Shown: positions 24,973 through 33,848, counted from the first letter of the stretch. The stretch: DNA of 64,000 nucleotides from Streptomyces fuscichromogenes (GCF_014645815.1 NZ_BMML01000026.1:79927-143926), one strand, 5' to 3'. Notes: generated by a model from the sequence alone, not told the origin. Translations and numbers: made by a program.

Positions 24973-25449
24973 TCACTGGTCGGACGCGTCGGACTTGTCG
25001 ACGCCGTCCCAGACGTTCGCGTACCAGGGCCGGTCGGCCGCCCCGAGGTAGGCGTGCGCCTGCTTGGCGGTACCGGGGTCGATCACGATGTACCCGGTCT
25101 CCCCCGGCATCACGTAGTGCAGCCGCTGCCGGATCTGCTGCTCGGCGTAGGAGTCGTCCTGCCACCGCGCCTTGAGGTCCCGCAGCTGCCCGACCCGCTG
25201 CAGGGCCTGCTGCTGCTGGCGCTCCAGGTCGGAGATCTCGGCGCGCTGGGAGACGTACTGCCGCATCGGGTAGGCGAGCGCGACGATCATCGTGCAGAGC
25301 ACGATCGCCAGCAGCGCGGCGCGGCCGGTGAGCCGGGAGCGGCGGGCCTGGCGCCGGGTCTGGGAGCGGTAGACCCGGGCCGCCGTCTGCTCGCCGAGCA
25401 GCTTGAGCCTGGTCGCGGTGGAGAACCGGTCCCGGTCCTTCACGGCCAT
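24973..25449 (-). CDS. divIC: FtsB/DivIC family septum formation protein
   Basis: A 158-aa bitopic membrane protein. A basic cytoplasmic N-terminus (about residues 1-48) is followed by a single transmembrane helix near 50-68, a coiled coil (ISDLERQQQQALQRVGQLRDL, about 77-98) and a short extracytoplasmic C-terminus with YVMPGETGYIVI. These match the FtsB/DivIC family that joins FtsL and DivIB/FtsQ in the divisome. ATG at 25449 has GGAGG upstream. It follows eno by about 115 bases containing a strong dyad, and precedes DUF501. Confidence 0.92.
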   Translation of the reverse strand: MAVKDRDRFSTATRLKLLGEQTAARVYRSQTRRQARRSRLTGRAALLAIVLCTMIVALAYPMRQYVSQRAEISDLERQQQQALQRVGQLRDLKARWQDDSYAEQQIRQRLHYVMPGETGYIVIDPGTAKQAHAYLGAADRPWYANVWDGVDKSDASDQ

Positions 25450-25489
25450 GTCCCCGCCTCCCTGGTCACCCTGGTCACCCTGATACGTG

Positions 25490-25534
25490 CGTACGTCCCC
25501 GGACACGGTACGGGACCGGGTACGGGGACGTACG
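25490..25534 (-). terminator. Inverted repeat between eno and divIC
   Basis: CGTACGTCCCC (25490-25500) and GGGGACGTACG (25524-25534) form an 11-bp perfect stem with a further GC-rich dyad in the loop. It lies 32 bases after the eno stop and may attenuate readthrough from eno into divIC, or act in the divIC promoter. Confidence 0.55.
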
Positions 25535-25565
25535 TACGACTGGCTGCGGCTTGGCTCCGTAAGGG

Positions 25566-26846
25566 TCAGCCCTTGAAACGCGGGAACGCGGAGCGGCCGG
25601 CGTACACCGCCGCGTCGTCGAGGATCTCCTCGATGCGCAGCAGCTGGTTGTACTTGGCGACGCGCTCGGAGCGGGCCGGGGCGCCGGTCTTGATCTGGCC
25701 GCAGTTGGTGGCGACGGCGAGGTCGGCGATGGTGACGTCCTCGGTCTCGCCGGAGCGGTGCGACATCATGCACTTGAAGCCGTTGCGCTGGGCGAGCTCG
25801 ACGGCGTCCAGGGTCTCGGTGAGCGAACCGATCTGGTTCACCTTGACCAGCAGGGCGTTGGCGGTGCCCTCCTCGATGCCGCGGGCCAGGCGCTCCGGGT
25901 TGGTGACGAACAGGTCGTCGCCGACGATCTGCACCTTGTCGCCGAGCTTGTCGGTGAGGACCTTCCAGCCGGCCCAGTCGTCCTCGAACAGCGGGTCCTC
26001 GATGGAGACCAGCGGATACGCGGCGACGAGCTCCTCGTAGTACTCGGTCATCTCGGCGGCCGAGCGGGACTTGCCCTCGAACTCGTACTTGCCGTCCTTG
26101 TAGAACTCGGACGCGGCGACGTCGAGCGCGAGCGCGATCTGCTCGCCCGGGACGTAACCGGCCTGCTTGATCGCCTCGAGGATGAGGTCGAGGGCGGCGC
26201 GGTTGGACTCCAGGTTCGGCGCGAAGCCGCCCTCGTCGCCGAGGCCGGTGGCCAGGCCCTTCGACTTCAGGACCTTCTTGAGGGTGTGGTAGACCTCGGC
26301 ACCCCAGCGCAGCGCCTCGGAGAAGGACTCCGCGCCGATCGGGGCGATCATGAACTCCTGGATGTCGACGTTGGAGTCCGCGTGCGAACCGCCGTTGAGG
26401 ATGTTCATCATCGGCACCGGCAGCAGGTGCGCGTTCGGGCCGCCCAGGTAGCGGAAGAGCGGGAGGTCGGACGCCTCGGAGGCGGCGTGCGCGACGGCGA
26501 GGGAGACGCCGAGGATGGCGTTGGCGCCGAGCGAGCCCTTGTTGTCGGTGGCGTCCAGGTCGAACATGGCCTGGTCGATCAGGCGCTGCTCGGTGGCGTC
26601 GTAGCCGACGAGCTCCGGGCCGATCTGCTCGATGACGGCGAGGACGGCCTTCTCGACACCCTTGCCCAGGTAGCGGTTGGGGTCGCCGTCACGGAGCTCG
26701 ATGGCCTCGAAGGCACCGGTGGAGGCGCCGGACGGGACGGCGGCACGACCCGTGCTGCCGTCGTCGAGGCCGACCTCGACCTCGACCGTGGGGTTGCCTC
26801 GGGAGTCCAGGATTTCCCGGGCTACGACGACGTCGATGGACGGCAC
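25566..26846 (-). CDS. eno: Enolase
   Basis: A 426-aa phosphopyruvate hydratase of glycolysis converting 2-phosphoglycerate to phosphoenolpyruvate. The signature LLVKVNQIGSLTET and the metal/active-site blocks DEGGFAPN, SIEDPL, GDDLFVTN and SHRSGETED are all intact. The GTG at 26846 (then PSIDVVVAREILDSRGNPT) is chosen because AGGAG lies seven bases upstream and the resulting length matches Streptomyces enolases. It is the first gene of the eno-divIC-DUF501 group. Confidence 0.97.
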   Translation of the reverse strand: MPSIDVVVAREILDSRGNPTVEVEVGLDDGSTGRAAVPSGASTGAFEAIELRDGDPNRYLGKGVEKAVLAVIEQIGPELVGYDATEQRLIDQAMFDLDATDNKGSLGANAILGVSLAVAHAASEASDLPLFRYLGGPNAHLLPVPMMNILNGGSHADSNVDIQEFMIAPIGAESFSEALRWGAEVYHTLKKVLKSKGLATGLGDEGGFAPNLESNRAALDLILEAIKQAGYVPGEQIALALDVAASEFYKDGKYEFEGKSRSAAEMTEYYEELVAAYPLVSIEDPLFEDDWAGWKVLTDKLGDKVQIVGDDLFVTNPERLARGIEEGTANALLVKVNQIGSLTETLDAVELAQRNGFKCMMSHRSGETEDVTIADLAVATNCGQIKTGAPARSERVAKYNQLLRIEEILDDAAVYAGRSAFPRFKG

Positions 26847-27238
26847 GAGCATCTCCTTCTTGGGATGTGACGCTGGTTGTGCGGGGCGCACGCGGGCCTC
26901 GTCGGCCCTTGCTCAGCCTTGCGACTAGAGCCTAACCGTCCCGGGCCCGTCGGCCGGCACGACCGACCGGCCCGTGGACACACAGACGGTACTCATTGTT
27001 CACGCGCGGAACAAAGGGGGTCCCGATGAAGAACGGGAGAAGAGCGGGTCAAGAAGGGGGCCGCGACACCGCAAAGAGAAACCCCGCCCCGGTGCGTACG
27101 GGGGAAAACGCACCGGAGCGGGGGCCCGTGGGGGACGGGGGGTGACCCTCACGTGGTCTCCACTATGAGGACCACGGTTGTGTGGGAGCTGTGGTTCAGC
27201 TGGGCGCCGCTTAGTACTTACGGCGACCGCGCGGCGTA
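26847..27238. other. eno upstream region
   Basis: A gene-free gap between the rpf-like gene and eno. It contains the terminator hairpin at 27082-27123 and a purine-rich run (about 27005-27085). The eno promoter must lie between about 26870 and 27080. No ORF is supported. Confidence 0.4.
27082..27123 (-). terminator. Terminator hairpin after rpf-like gene
   Basis: A 16-bp stem with one mismatch (27082-27097 with 27108-27123) encloses a ten-base loop containing AAA. It lies 116 bases beyond the stop of the secreted transglycosylase gene. Confidence 0.65.
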
Positions 27239-27913
27239 CTACTTCAAGTGCAGCTGCTGGCCCGGGTAGATGAAGTCGGCGTCGTCGACGATGTCCTTGT
27301 TCAGCTTGAACAGCGCCTGCCAGCCGCCCTTGACCTTGTGCTTCTCGGCGATCGAGCTGAGGGTGTCGCCCTTGACGACCTTGTACTCGCCGTCGCCCTT
27401 CTTGACCTTCTTGCCGGTCGGGGTGGTGACGGTCTTCTTGGCGGCCGGGCGCTCGGCGGAGCGGGAGGCGGCCTGGGTGTCCGTCGAGCGGGTGCTGGTG
27501 CCGGTGCCGCTCGACGAGGTGCCGGCGCTGCCGGTGTAGGCGGCGCCGGACAGGCCCGTGCCGCAGACCGGCCAGGCGCCCTTGCCCTGCGCGCCGAGGA
27601 CCTTCTCGGCGATCGTGATCTGCTGCGCCTTGGTGGCCTGGTTGGCCTGCGCGGCGTACTGCGTGCCGCCGTACGCGGCCCAGGTGGAGGCGGAGAACTG
27701 GAGACCGCCGTAGTAGCCGTTGCCGGTGTTGATGGCCCAGTTGCCGCCGGACTCGCACTGGGCGACGGCGTCCCACTCGGAGGCGGTGGCGGCGGAAGCG
27801 CTGCCGGCCGCCATCAGCGGAGCGGCGACGGCGACGCCGGTGACACCGGCGACAGCGATGGCGCGGACGGCCTTGGACGGACGACGGTGCTTGCCCTTGC
27901 CGGAGAACAGCAT
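27239..27913 (-). CDS. rpfA: Resuscitation-promoting factor-like secreted transglycosylase with LysM
   Basis: A 224-aa secreted cell-wall hydrolase. A signal peptide ends at SASAA near residue 42. The Rpf/transglycosylase-like domain follows (about 43-120), with EWDAVAQCESGGNW (catalytic Glu and conserved Cys) and the second Cys in WPVCGTG. A Thr/Ser/Lys linker leads to a C-terminal LysM (about 175-224, YKVVKGDTLSSIAEKHKVKG). Rpf proteins cleave peptidoglycan and aid spore germination and dormancy exit. A c-di-AMP riboswitch occupies its leader, as known for rpf genes of Streptomyces. ATG at 27913. Confidence 0.93.
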   Translation of the reverse strand: MLFSGKGKHRRPSKAVRAIAVAGVTGVAVAAPLMAAGSASAATASEWDAVAQCESGGNWAINTGNGYYGGLQFSASTWAAYGGTQYAAQANQATKAQQITIAEKVLGAQGKGAWPVCGTGLSGAAYTGSAGTSSSGTGTSTRSTDTQAASRSAERPAAKKTVTTPTGKKVKKGDGEYKVVKGDTLSSIAEKHKVKGGWQALFKLNKDIVDDADFIYPGQQLHLK

Positions 27914-27930
27914 GGATCGATCCCCTCACC

Positions 27931-28085
27931 GACGCCTGCGAGGTGAGCTGTCGGGTTCGGGCCGGTTGAGTTGCCCGGCCGCGCACCGTGTGTCGGTGCG
28001 CGGCTTCACCCCGAGCCGGATCGGCGGTCTCGACCACCGGTCCCGGCACTTACCTTGGGTCCCCCGCTCCTGCCTACGGCGCATG
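27931..28085 (-). ncRNA. ydaO-type c-di-AMP riboswitch
   Basis: The minus-strand leader of the rpf-like gene carries the conserved ydaO blocks in order: GGCAGGAGCGGGGGACCC (about 28057-28074), GGGGTGAAGCCGCGC, a GCGCACCGACACACGGTGCGC hairpin-type arm, GGGCAACTC, CCCGAACCCGACAGCTCACC and CGCAGGCG next to the start codon. The order and sequences match the c-di-AMP-binding class found before actinobacterial rpf genes, where ligand binding lowers expression. The expression platform is probably the stem that overlaps 27925-27950. Boundaries are approximate. Confidence 0.9.
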
Positions 28086-28299
28086 ACGCGACGACTGTTC
28101 CCGGACGGCCGCTGGCAGGACTCGGCGTTGCGACGGCCGGGGCTCGTGGTGACGAGCGGCCTTGACCGTAAACAGGCGATCAGGTGAATTTCAAAGATGA
28201 TCAGGGCTTCTGAGACTCATCCCACACTTTCACCAAAACGGACATTTAATTCCCAAGCGGGGCAGTCGAGTACGCCAACTCCCGCCGCCTTTCGTCCGT
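28086..28299. promoter_or_regulatory. Promoter region of the rpf-like gene
   Basis: On the minus strand TTGAAA (about 28191-28196) with a TTTACGG block about 17 bases on could be the promoter, giving a leader of about 250 bases that contains the riboswitch. The AT-rich stretch 28185-28260 fits this. The 3' part abuts the stop of the second LysM gene. No ORF is supported. Confidence 0.4.
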
Positions 28300-29289
28300 T
28301 TAGCTACCGAGTTTCAGGGTCTGACCGGCGGTGATGTCGTTCGGGTCGGCGCCGATGTCCGCCTTGTTCGCGGCATAGAGCGCGCGCCATCCGCCGTCGA
28401 GGTCAAGGGAGTCGGCGATCGAGGCGAGGGTGTCGCCGACGCGGACGGTATAGGTGCCGCTGTCGGGGGAGGCGTGCCGGCCGGAGGCGGTGGCGCCCTG
28501 ACTCTTCGTCTCGTTCTCGTTCGCCGAGCCACCGCGGTGCTTGCCGCCACCGCTGACGGCCCCCGTGTCGACGAGGCTCCAAGAACCTTCGGTCTGCCCG
28601 GAATTGTCCGAGTCGTCAGCCTTGGGGACGACGGGACTCTCGCTCGCCTTCGAGGCACCCGAGCCGGAGTCGGAGCCGGACGATTCCGACTTGTCCGTCT
28701 TGGTGGATTTGCTGGGGGTGTCCGTCTTGGAGTCGTCGGTCGCGCTCGGCGAGGGAGTCGCGGAATCGCTCCCGGAGTCCGAGGCGGATCCGGAGTCGGA
28801 GTCGGAGGAGGACGACGACGAGTCCGACAGCCCGGAGGACGAGTCCGAGGAGTCGGCGGAACCGGACGAGTCGCCCGAGTCACCGAGGCCCGTGTCGACG
28901 TTCACCGAGGCGTCGTCGGACGACAGCCCGGCGAGCAGCGCGCAGGTCCGCCAGGGCTTGGTGCCCTGGTCGGCGAGTATCTTCTCGGCGACCGCGATCT
29001 GCTGCGAACGGCTCGCCTGGTCGGGCGTACCGGCGTAGTCCAGCCCCCCGTACTTGCTCCAGTCGTCCAGGGACATCTGGAGGCCGCCGTAGTAGCCGGT
29101 GCCGTTGTCGGCGCTCCAGGAGCCGCCGCTCTCGCACTCGGCCACCTGGTCCCAGGTGGAGCCGTCGGCCGCGTGGGCACTCACCGCGCCGAGGAGCGGG
29201 ATGGCGATGGCGGAGCCGGTCACCCCGGCCGCGACGAGAAGAGCCGGAGCCTGGCGGGGGCGACGGTGACGACCGTTCCCGGAGAGCAT
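28300..29289 (-). CDS. Secreted transglycosylase-like protein with Ser/Asp-rich linker and LysM
   Basis: A 329-aa paralogue of the upstream Rpf-like protein. The signal peptide ends at SAHAA near residue 41, followed by an Rpf-type transglycosylase domain (about 42-120) with WDQVAECESGGSW. A long linker (about 125-275) is extremely rich in Ser, Asp and Gly, followed by a C-terminal LysM (about 280-329, YTVRVGDTLASIADSLDLDG). The linker should hold the catalytic domain away from the wall-bound LysM. ATG at 29289 has AAAGG upstream. Its leader is short, without the riboswitch seen at the sister gene. It precedes the rpf-like gene in the same direction. Confidence 0.92.
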   Translation of the reverse strand: MLSGNGRHRRPRQAPALLVAAGVTGSAIAIPLLGAVSAHAADGSTWDQVAECESGGSWSADNGTGYYGGLQMSLDDWSKYGGLDYAGTPDQASRSQQIAVAEKILADQGTKPWRTCALLAGLSSDDASVNVDTGLGDSGDSSGSADSSDSSSGLSDSSSSSSDSDSGSASDSGSDSATPSPSATDDSKTDTPSKSTKTDKSESSGSDSGSGASKASESPVVPKADDSDNSGQTEGSWSLVDTGAVSGGGKHRGGSANENETKSQGATASGRHASPDSGTYTVRVGDTLASIADSLDLDGGWRALYAANKADIGADPNDITAGQTLKLGS

Positions 29290-29434
29290 GCGGAAACCTT
29301 TCGAGCGACAGCGATGACCGGCGCGGCGGGTCCCGCAGGGGCGCCGCGCTGATGGGTGAACGTATCGGCAGACGATCACTTGTCACAAGTTAATGCCGCG
29401 CAGATCACGTGAAGATCACAGACTTGAGTGATTC

Positions 29435-30184
29435 TCACGTTCTGCTCAGCCCTCCAGTGACGCCCACGAGGACCTCGAAGGACGGGACGAACGGTTCGCG
29501 CCGGATCGGCACACTGTCCCCGAGAAGGTTCAGATGGTTCACGAGGACTGGCCAGAAGCCCTTCTTGAACCATGTGTTCTGCCTGTCCTTGGCAAGTGCC
29601 CACGGCCCGTACCGCGCGGGCAGTTCGGCCCACAGGCACCCGGTGCGCAGTCTGCAGAGAATTCCGTTCACCTGAGTCCGGACGTCCACCGTCCCACGCG
29701 CGAACTGCCGGCGTTGAAAGTGAGTGGTCGTCAGCTCCTCCACGGCGGGCCACACCGACTCGGTCACTTCCGCCGGAACCGGTGTCCCGGTCCGCACGTG
29801 CCACTCGGTCACCTTGCATGAGACCCCGGATCGCTTCCGCACCTCTCCCAACGGCCTCACCGTGATGTCCAGAAGGTGGATGACTTCACTCATCCGGTCC
29901 GCCGCCAAGCCCTGCAACAGCCCCGCTCTGGCCATCAGAACGAGATCCGAGACAGCCGTGGCGGCTCGATGGGCCTTCTCCTGCTCGGCAAGCACCTCCC
30001 TCCCCATGGCGAGCTGCGCCATGGCATCCCGCACGTCCTCCGCGAGCTGCCGCAGGGCCGCTTCCTTCACCGTCTGGTCGAGGTCACGGATACGTGCCAG
30101 TTCGACTGTGGCACGGGCAACGGCCGCCTCCCTCTCCCTGAGCGAGTTCTCGAAGGCGGTCACTCGCTCACGCTGCTTACCCAT
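29435..30184 (-). CDS. Recombinase partner ORF: coiled coil plus transposase-like C-terminus
   Basis: A 249-aa protein whose ATG lies inside the recombinase stop (ATGGGTAA), so the two are translationally coupled. Residues about 1-110 are a coiled coil rich in E, R and A, like the C-terminal arm of large serine recombinases. Residues about 145-225 resemble the N-terminal domain of IS5-type transposases (VNGILCRLRTGCLWAELP then RYGPW). It may be the detached C-terminal part of the recombinase, or a fusion left by an old IS. GC content is lower than in flanking genes. The role is unknown. Confidence 0.65.
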   Translation of the reverse strand: MGKQRERVTAFENSLREREAAVARATVELARIRDLDQTVKEAALRQLAEDVRDAMAQLAMGREVLAEQEKAHRAATAVSDLVLMARAGLLQGLAADRMSEVIHLLDITVRPLGEVRKRSGVSCKVTEWHVRTGTPVPAEVTESVWPAVEELTTTHFQRRQFARGTVDVRTQVNGILCRLRTGCLWAELPARYGPWALAKDRQNTWFKKGFWPVLVNHLNLLGDSVPIRREPFVPSFEVLVGVTGGLSRT

Positions 30185-31394
30185 GTCCCCGGGGGTAGGC
30201 GTTCGGCCTGTGCCAGGACACCCCGGCAGGCCACTCCGGGCCGGACAGGATCCTCACGACCTCCTTCCGGACAGCCGCCTCGGCGTCGTCGGCGGTCAGA
30301 CAGGGGTCAGCGCAACCCGTCTCCTTCGCTCTGCCGTTGTTGCCGCCACCGCACCGGTAGTACCGGGCTCCCTGAGAGTTGTGGTAGCTGCCGACATAGC
30401 CATGTCCGCACATGCCGCGGATGCGGCCGGTCAGCGGGTAGTGCTCTGCGGCCGCATGCGAGGAGTGGCCCAGCTCCCCGAGGGCCTTCGCGAGGGCTTT
30501 CGCCCGCTCTTCGGAAAGGATGCGGGGAACCGGGATGGTCACGCTGTCCCCGCGCAGCGGGACCCCCTCCTCATCCAGCCTGGTGCCTTTCTTCCCTCCT
30601 CTGGCCGGGTTGCGAAAGACGACCTCCCCATCGAAAAGCGCGGAACTCTTGAGGCGCCGGTGAACATTGGAAGCAGTCCACGGCCGACCGCTGCGTGAGA
30701 GACAGCCGTGTGCGTTGAGTTCCCGGGCCGTCTCGGACACGTTCTTCTTCTCGTCCACGATGAGACTCACCGCCTTGAGGACAACGCGGGCCTCGGCCTC
30801 GGCGATGACAAGCCTTGACCCATGCCTGCCGGTCTTCTCGATGGCGTACCCCCACGGTGGCGGTCCCCCTGGCCAACCCCCTTCGAGAGCAGCTCGCTGG
30901 CGCCCGCTCTGAGTCCGCTCGCGGAAAAGGTTCCGCTCGGCTTCGGCCATCAGGGCATGAAACTGCAATTGCCGTCGACCGGAATCCGTAGTGGTATCGA
31001 TGTCCTGGGTGACCGAGACGAAGCTGACGCCGAGGTCTTCCATGGCCCAGATCCAGGTCCAGAACACAGCACCAGTACGTCCGATGCGGTCGAACTTGTG
31101 GACCACGATCACATCGATGAGGCCCTGGCGAGCGGCCTCTTCCAACCGCAGCATGGCAGGGCGCTCGATGATCGCCCCCGAAACTCCCACGTCCCTGAAG
31201 ATCAGTCCAGGGGAGAGAACCCACCCGGGCCGACCGCTGACATAGGCGCATCCCGCCCGCTCCTGAAGATCGAGTCCGTATCCCTGCGTCTGCTCCTGCG
31301 TCGAGACCCGCAACATCAAAGCTGCTCGAACAGTACGAACCGGTTCCGGCCCACGATTGACCGCGGACTCGGACACAGCTGTAGCGTTGACCAC
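30177..31394 (-). CDS. Large serine recombinase (site-specific integrase)
   Basis: A 405-aa large serine recombinase. The catalytic Ser lies in LMLRVSTQEQTQGYGL near residue 31. Resolvase-domain blocks VVHKFDRIGRTG and MAEAERNLFRERT lie near 95-165, the recombinase domain (RELNAHGCLSRSGRPWT) near 240, and a Cys-containing zinc-ribbon-like part near 330-380. I chose the GTG at 31394 with AAGGGG upstream; a longer frame to 31532 exists and would include a TTA codon (31467-31469). Third-position GC is below that of neighbours, indicating transfer. No cargo, excisionase or att pair is evident, so it is a minimal or remnant element. Confidence 0.85.
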   Translation of the reverse strand: MVNATAVSESAVNRGPEPVRTVRAALMLRVSTQEQTQGYGLDLQERAGCAYVSGRPGWVLSPGLIFRDVGVSGAIIERPAMLRLEEAARQGLIDVIVVHKFDRIGRTGAVFWTWIWAMEDLGVSFVSVTQDIDTTTDSGRRQLQFHALMAEAERNLFRERTQSGRQRAALEGGWPGGPPPWGYAIEKTGRHGSRLVIAEAEARVVLKAVSLIVDEKKNVSETARELNAHGCLSRSGRPWTASNVHRRLKSSALFDGEVVFRNPARGGKKGTRLDEEGVPLRGDSVTIPVPRILSEERAKALAKALGELGHSSHAAAEHYPLTGRIRGMCGHGYVGSYHNSQGARYYRCGGGNNGRAKETGCADPCLTADDAEAAVRKEVVRILSGPEWPAGVSWHRPNAYPRGHG

Positions 31395-31601
31395 GTCAGC
31401 CCCTTCACGGCTGGCAAGGTCCCGGAGCCCTGGCCGGCTCTGGGACCTCTTGCGTTGTCGGGAATTTAACGCGCGGCAGCACATAGCGTCGGGAAATAGA
31501 TGAAACTCCCTCGTGAGGGTCTTTTCCTCCACATATCAGGCCCAGGAACGGTGCTTCTGTGGCAGGGCACCCGCCGGTCGACTCCCGCTACGGTTTTCCC
31601 T

Positions 31602-32840
31602 GTGAACGTCCCGAACACCGCCCCCGAACTCTTCACCTGGGAGTTCGCAGCCGATCCGTACCCCGCCTACGCCTGGCTGCGCGAGCACTCCCCGGTCCAC
31701 TGGACAAAGCTCCCCAGTGGGGTGGAGGCCTGGTTGGTGACCCGCTACGCCGACGCACGTCAGGCTCTCGCCGACGGGCGGCTTTCGAAGAACCCCGACC
31801 ATCACGCCGAGGAAGCGCACGGCAAGAGCAGGACCGGCATTCCCGGTGAGCGCAGCGCTAACCTCATGACGCATCTACTCAATATCGACCCACCGGACCA
31901 CACCCGGCTGCGGCGCCTCGTTTCCCAGGCGTTCACCCCCCGCCGTGTGGCGCAATTCGCGCCACGCGTACAGGAGTTGACGGACGATCTCATCGACCGG
32001 TTCGCACCACAGGGCAAGGCCGACCTCATCCACGACTTCGCCTTCCCCCTGCCCATCTATGCGATCTGCGACCTGCTCGGCGTCCCATCCGAGGATCAGG
32101 ACAAGTTCCGCGAATGGGCAGGGATGATGATCCGGCACGGAGGAGGCCCGCGCGGCGGCGTCGCTCGTTCCGTCAAGAAGATCCGCGCCTACCTCGCCGA
32201 ACTCATCCACCGCAAACGCAGCGACCTCGGCGAGGACCTGATCTCAGGACTCATCCGCGCCTCCGACCAGGGCGAACACCTCACCGAGAACGAAGCCGCC
32301 GCGATGTGCTTCGTACTTCTGTTCGCGGGCTTCGAGACCACCATCAATCTCATCGGCAACGGCATGTACGCGCTTCTGCGCAATCCCGCGCAGCGGGACC
32401 GACTCCAGAAGTCGATCGAGCGCGGTGACACCGGACTGCTCGACACCGGGGTCGAAGAGCTGCTCCGCTACGACGGACCGGTAGAGCTGGCCACCTGGCG
32501 CTTCGCCACCGAATCCCTCACCATCGGCGGGCAGCGTATTGCCACCGGTGACCCCGTACTCGTCGTCCTTGCCGCCGCAGACCGCGACCCCGCGCGATTC
32601 TCGGAACCCGACACACTCGACCTCGCCCGCGGAGACAACCAGCACCTCGGATACGGCCACGGCATCCACTACTGTCTCGGCGCGCCGTTGGCCCGTCTCG
32701 AAGGCCGTACAGCCCTGAAGACGCTGCTGCACCGCCTCCCCGACCTCCGGCTCGCAGCAGACCCCGCCGACCTGCGCTGGCGGGGTGGGCTCATCATGCG
32801 CGGGCTGCGCGAGCTCCCCGTGCAGTTCACCGCCCTCTGA
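31602..32840 (+). CDS. Cytochrome P450
   Basis: A 412-aa soluble bacterial class I P450, CYP107-like in overall sequence. The I-helix motif is LLFAGFETT near 245, the K-helix ExxR is in EELLRYDGPVE near 285, and the haem block GYGHGIHYCLGAPLARLEGR near 350 contains the thiolate Cys. GTG at 31602 gives the usual start NVPNTAPELFTWEF; there is no clear ribosome site, and TACGGT seven bases upstream could be a -10 for a leaderless message. No ferredoxin gene is adjacent. Third-position GC is slightly low. Substrate unknown. Confidence 0.92.
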   Translation: MNVPNTAPELFTWEFAADPYPAYAWLREHSPVHWTKLPSGVEAWLVTRYADARQALADGRLSKNPDHHAEEAHGKSRTGIPGERSANLMTHLLNIDPPDHTRLRRLVSQAFTPRRVAQFAPRVQELTDDLIDRFAPQGKADLIHDFAFPLPIYAICDLLGVPSEDQDKFREWAGMMIRHGGGPRGGVARSVKKIRAYLAELIHRKRSDLGEDLISGLIRASDQGEHLTENEAAAMCFVLLFAGFETTINLIGNGMYALLRNPAQRDRLQKSIERGDTGLLDTGVEELLRYDGPVELATWRFATESLTIGGQRIATGDPVLVVLAAADRDPARFSEPDTLDLARGDNQHLGYGHGIHYCLGAPLARLEGRTALKTLLHRLPDLRLAADPADLRWRGGLIMRGLRELPVQFTAL

Positions 32841-33848
32841 TCAGAGTCGCTCTTCCACTGCCCTGATCGCGTCCCGGTAGGCCCGCGCCGCCGCCCGTAG
32901 GGCCGACTCCGGGTCGACGCCCTCCGCCTCGGCGCGGGCGGCCAGGGCGAGCAGTTCGTAGCCGATGCCCTGCGCCTGCGGCAGCGGTACCTCCAGCCCC
33001 GCCGTCCGCACCCGGGAGGCCAGCTTCGCCGCCAGGGCGAGACCCGGCTGGGCGAGCGGTATCCCGTCGGTCACCGACGCGCGCCGCTTCTCCACCGCCT
33101 TCGTGCGCAGCCAGTGCTCCTTGACCTCCTCCGGGGTCGACGCGGTCTCCTCGCCGAAGACATGCGGGTGGCGGTGGATGAGCTTGGTGACGATGCCTCC
33201 CGCCACGTCGTCGATCGAGAAGGGGGCGTCCGGGTCCTCCTGGGCGATCCGCGCGTGGAAGACGACCTGGAGGAGCACGTCGCCCAGTTCCTCGCGCAGT
33301 TCGTCGCGGTCGCCGTCCTCGATGGCCTCGACGAGTTCGTACGCCTCCTCGATGCCGTACTTCGCGAGGCCCTGGTGGGTCTGCCGGGACGACCAGGGGC
33401 ACTCCAGCCGGATCCGGTCCATGACCTGGACGAGGTCGAGGAGACGGGCGCCGGGCAGGTCGTAGGAGGCGGGGAGCAGTTCCAGCTCGGGCATCCGGAC
33501 GCGGCCGGAGCCGGCCAGGCGGGCCAGGCCGTCCGTGAGGGCGGGTTCGCCGTCGCCGGTCGCCACGACCACCACCGTCCGGCCGCCGGCGCAGGCGTCG
33601 ACCAGCTCCTGGGCGGTGGGGGCGGCCTCGTCCACGGCTGTCCCGGCCTCCCGCAGATACGGCAGCTGCGGATGCGCGCCATCCGCGCACAGCACGCGGT
33701 CCGCCGCCCGCAGCGCCTGCCAGGCGGGCCAGGACAGCAGGCCCGGGGCGACCCGGTGGCTGGTGGTGAGCAGGACGACGCGGCCGGTGTCGGACGACGG
33801 AGTGGTGGGTTCGGGCCTGGTGGTGTTCACGCTCCGAACGTAACGCAC
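32841..33848 (-). CDS. mazG: Nucleoside triphosphate pyrophosphohydrolase MazG
   Basis: A 335-aa protein. The N-terminal about 120 residues resemble a tetrapyrrole-methylase-like fold (VVLLTTSHRVAPGLLSW start), and the C-terminal about 200 contain MazG. CPWSSRQTHQGLAKYGIEEAYELVEA and ELREELGDVLLQVVFHARIA carry the ExxE and ExxD metal ligands, and WLRTKAVEKRR follows. MazG hydrolyses NTPs and may counter (p)ppGpp or damaged nucleotides. Start is GTG at 33848 or 33830; the latter gives VNTTRPEP. It is convergent with the P450 gene with no gap. Confidence 0.92.
   Translation of the reverse strand: MRYVRSVNTTRPEPTTPSSDTGRVVLLTTSHRVAPGLLSWPAWQALRAADRVLCADGAHPQLPYLREAGTAVDEAAPTAQELVDACAGGRTVVVVATGDGEPALTDGLARLAGSGRVRMPELELLPASYDLPGARLLDLVQVMDRIRLECPWSSRQTHQGLAKYGIEEAYELVEAIEDGDRDELREELGDVLLQVVFHARIAQEDPDAPFSIDDVAGGIVTKLIHRHPHVFGEETASTPEEVKEHWLRTKAVEKRRASVTDGIPLAQPGLALAAKLASRVRTAGLEVPLPQAQGIGYELLALAARAEAEGVDPESALRAAARAYRDAIRAVEERL

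Noticed and set aside
29400..31540. attL/attR direct repeats flanking the serine recombinase islet
   Set aside because: I compared the flanks by eye and found no convincing direct repeat.
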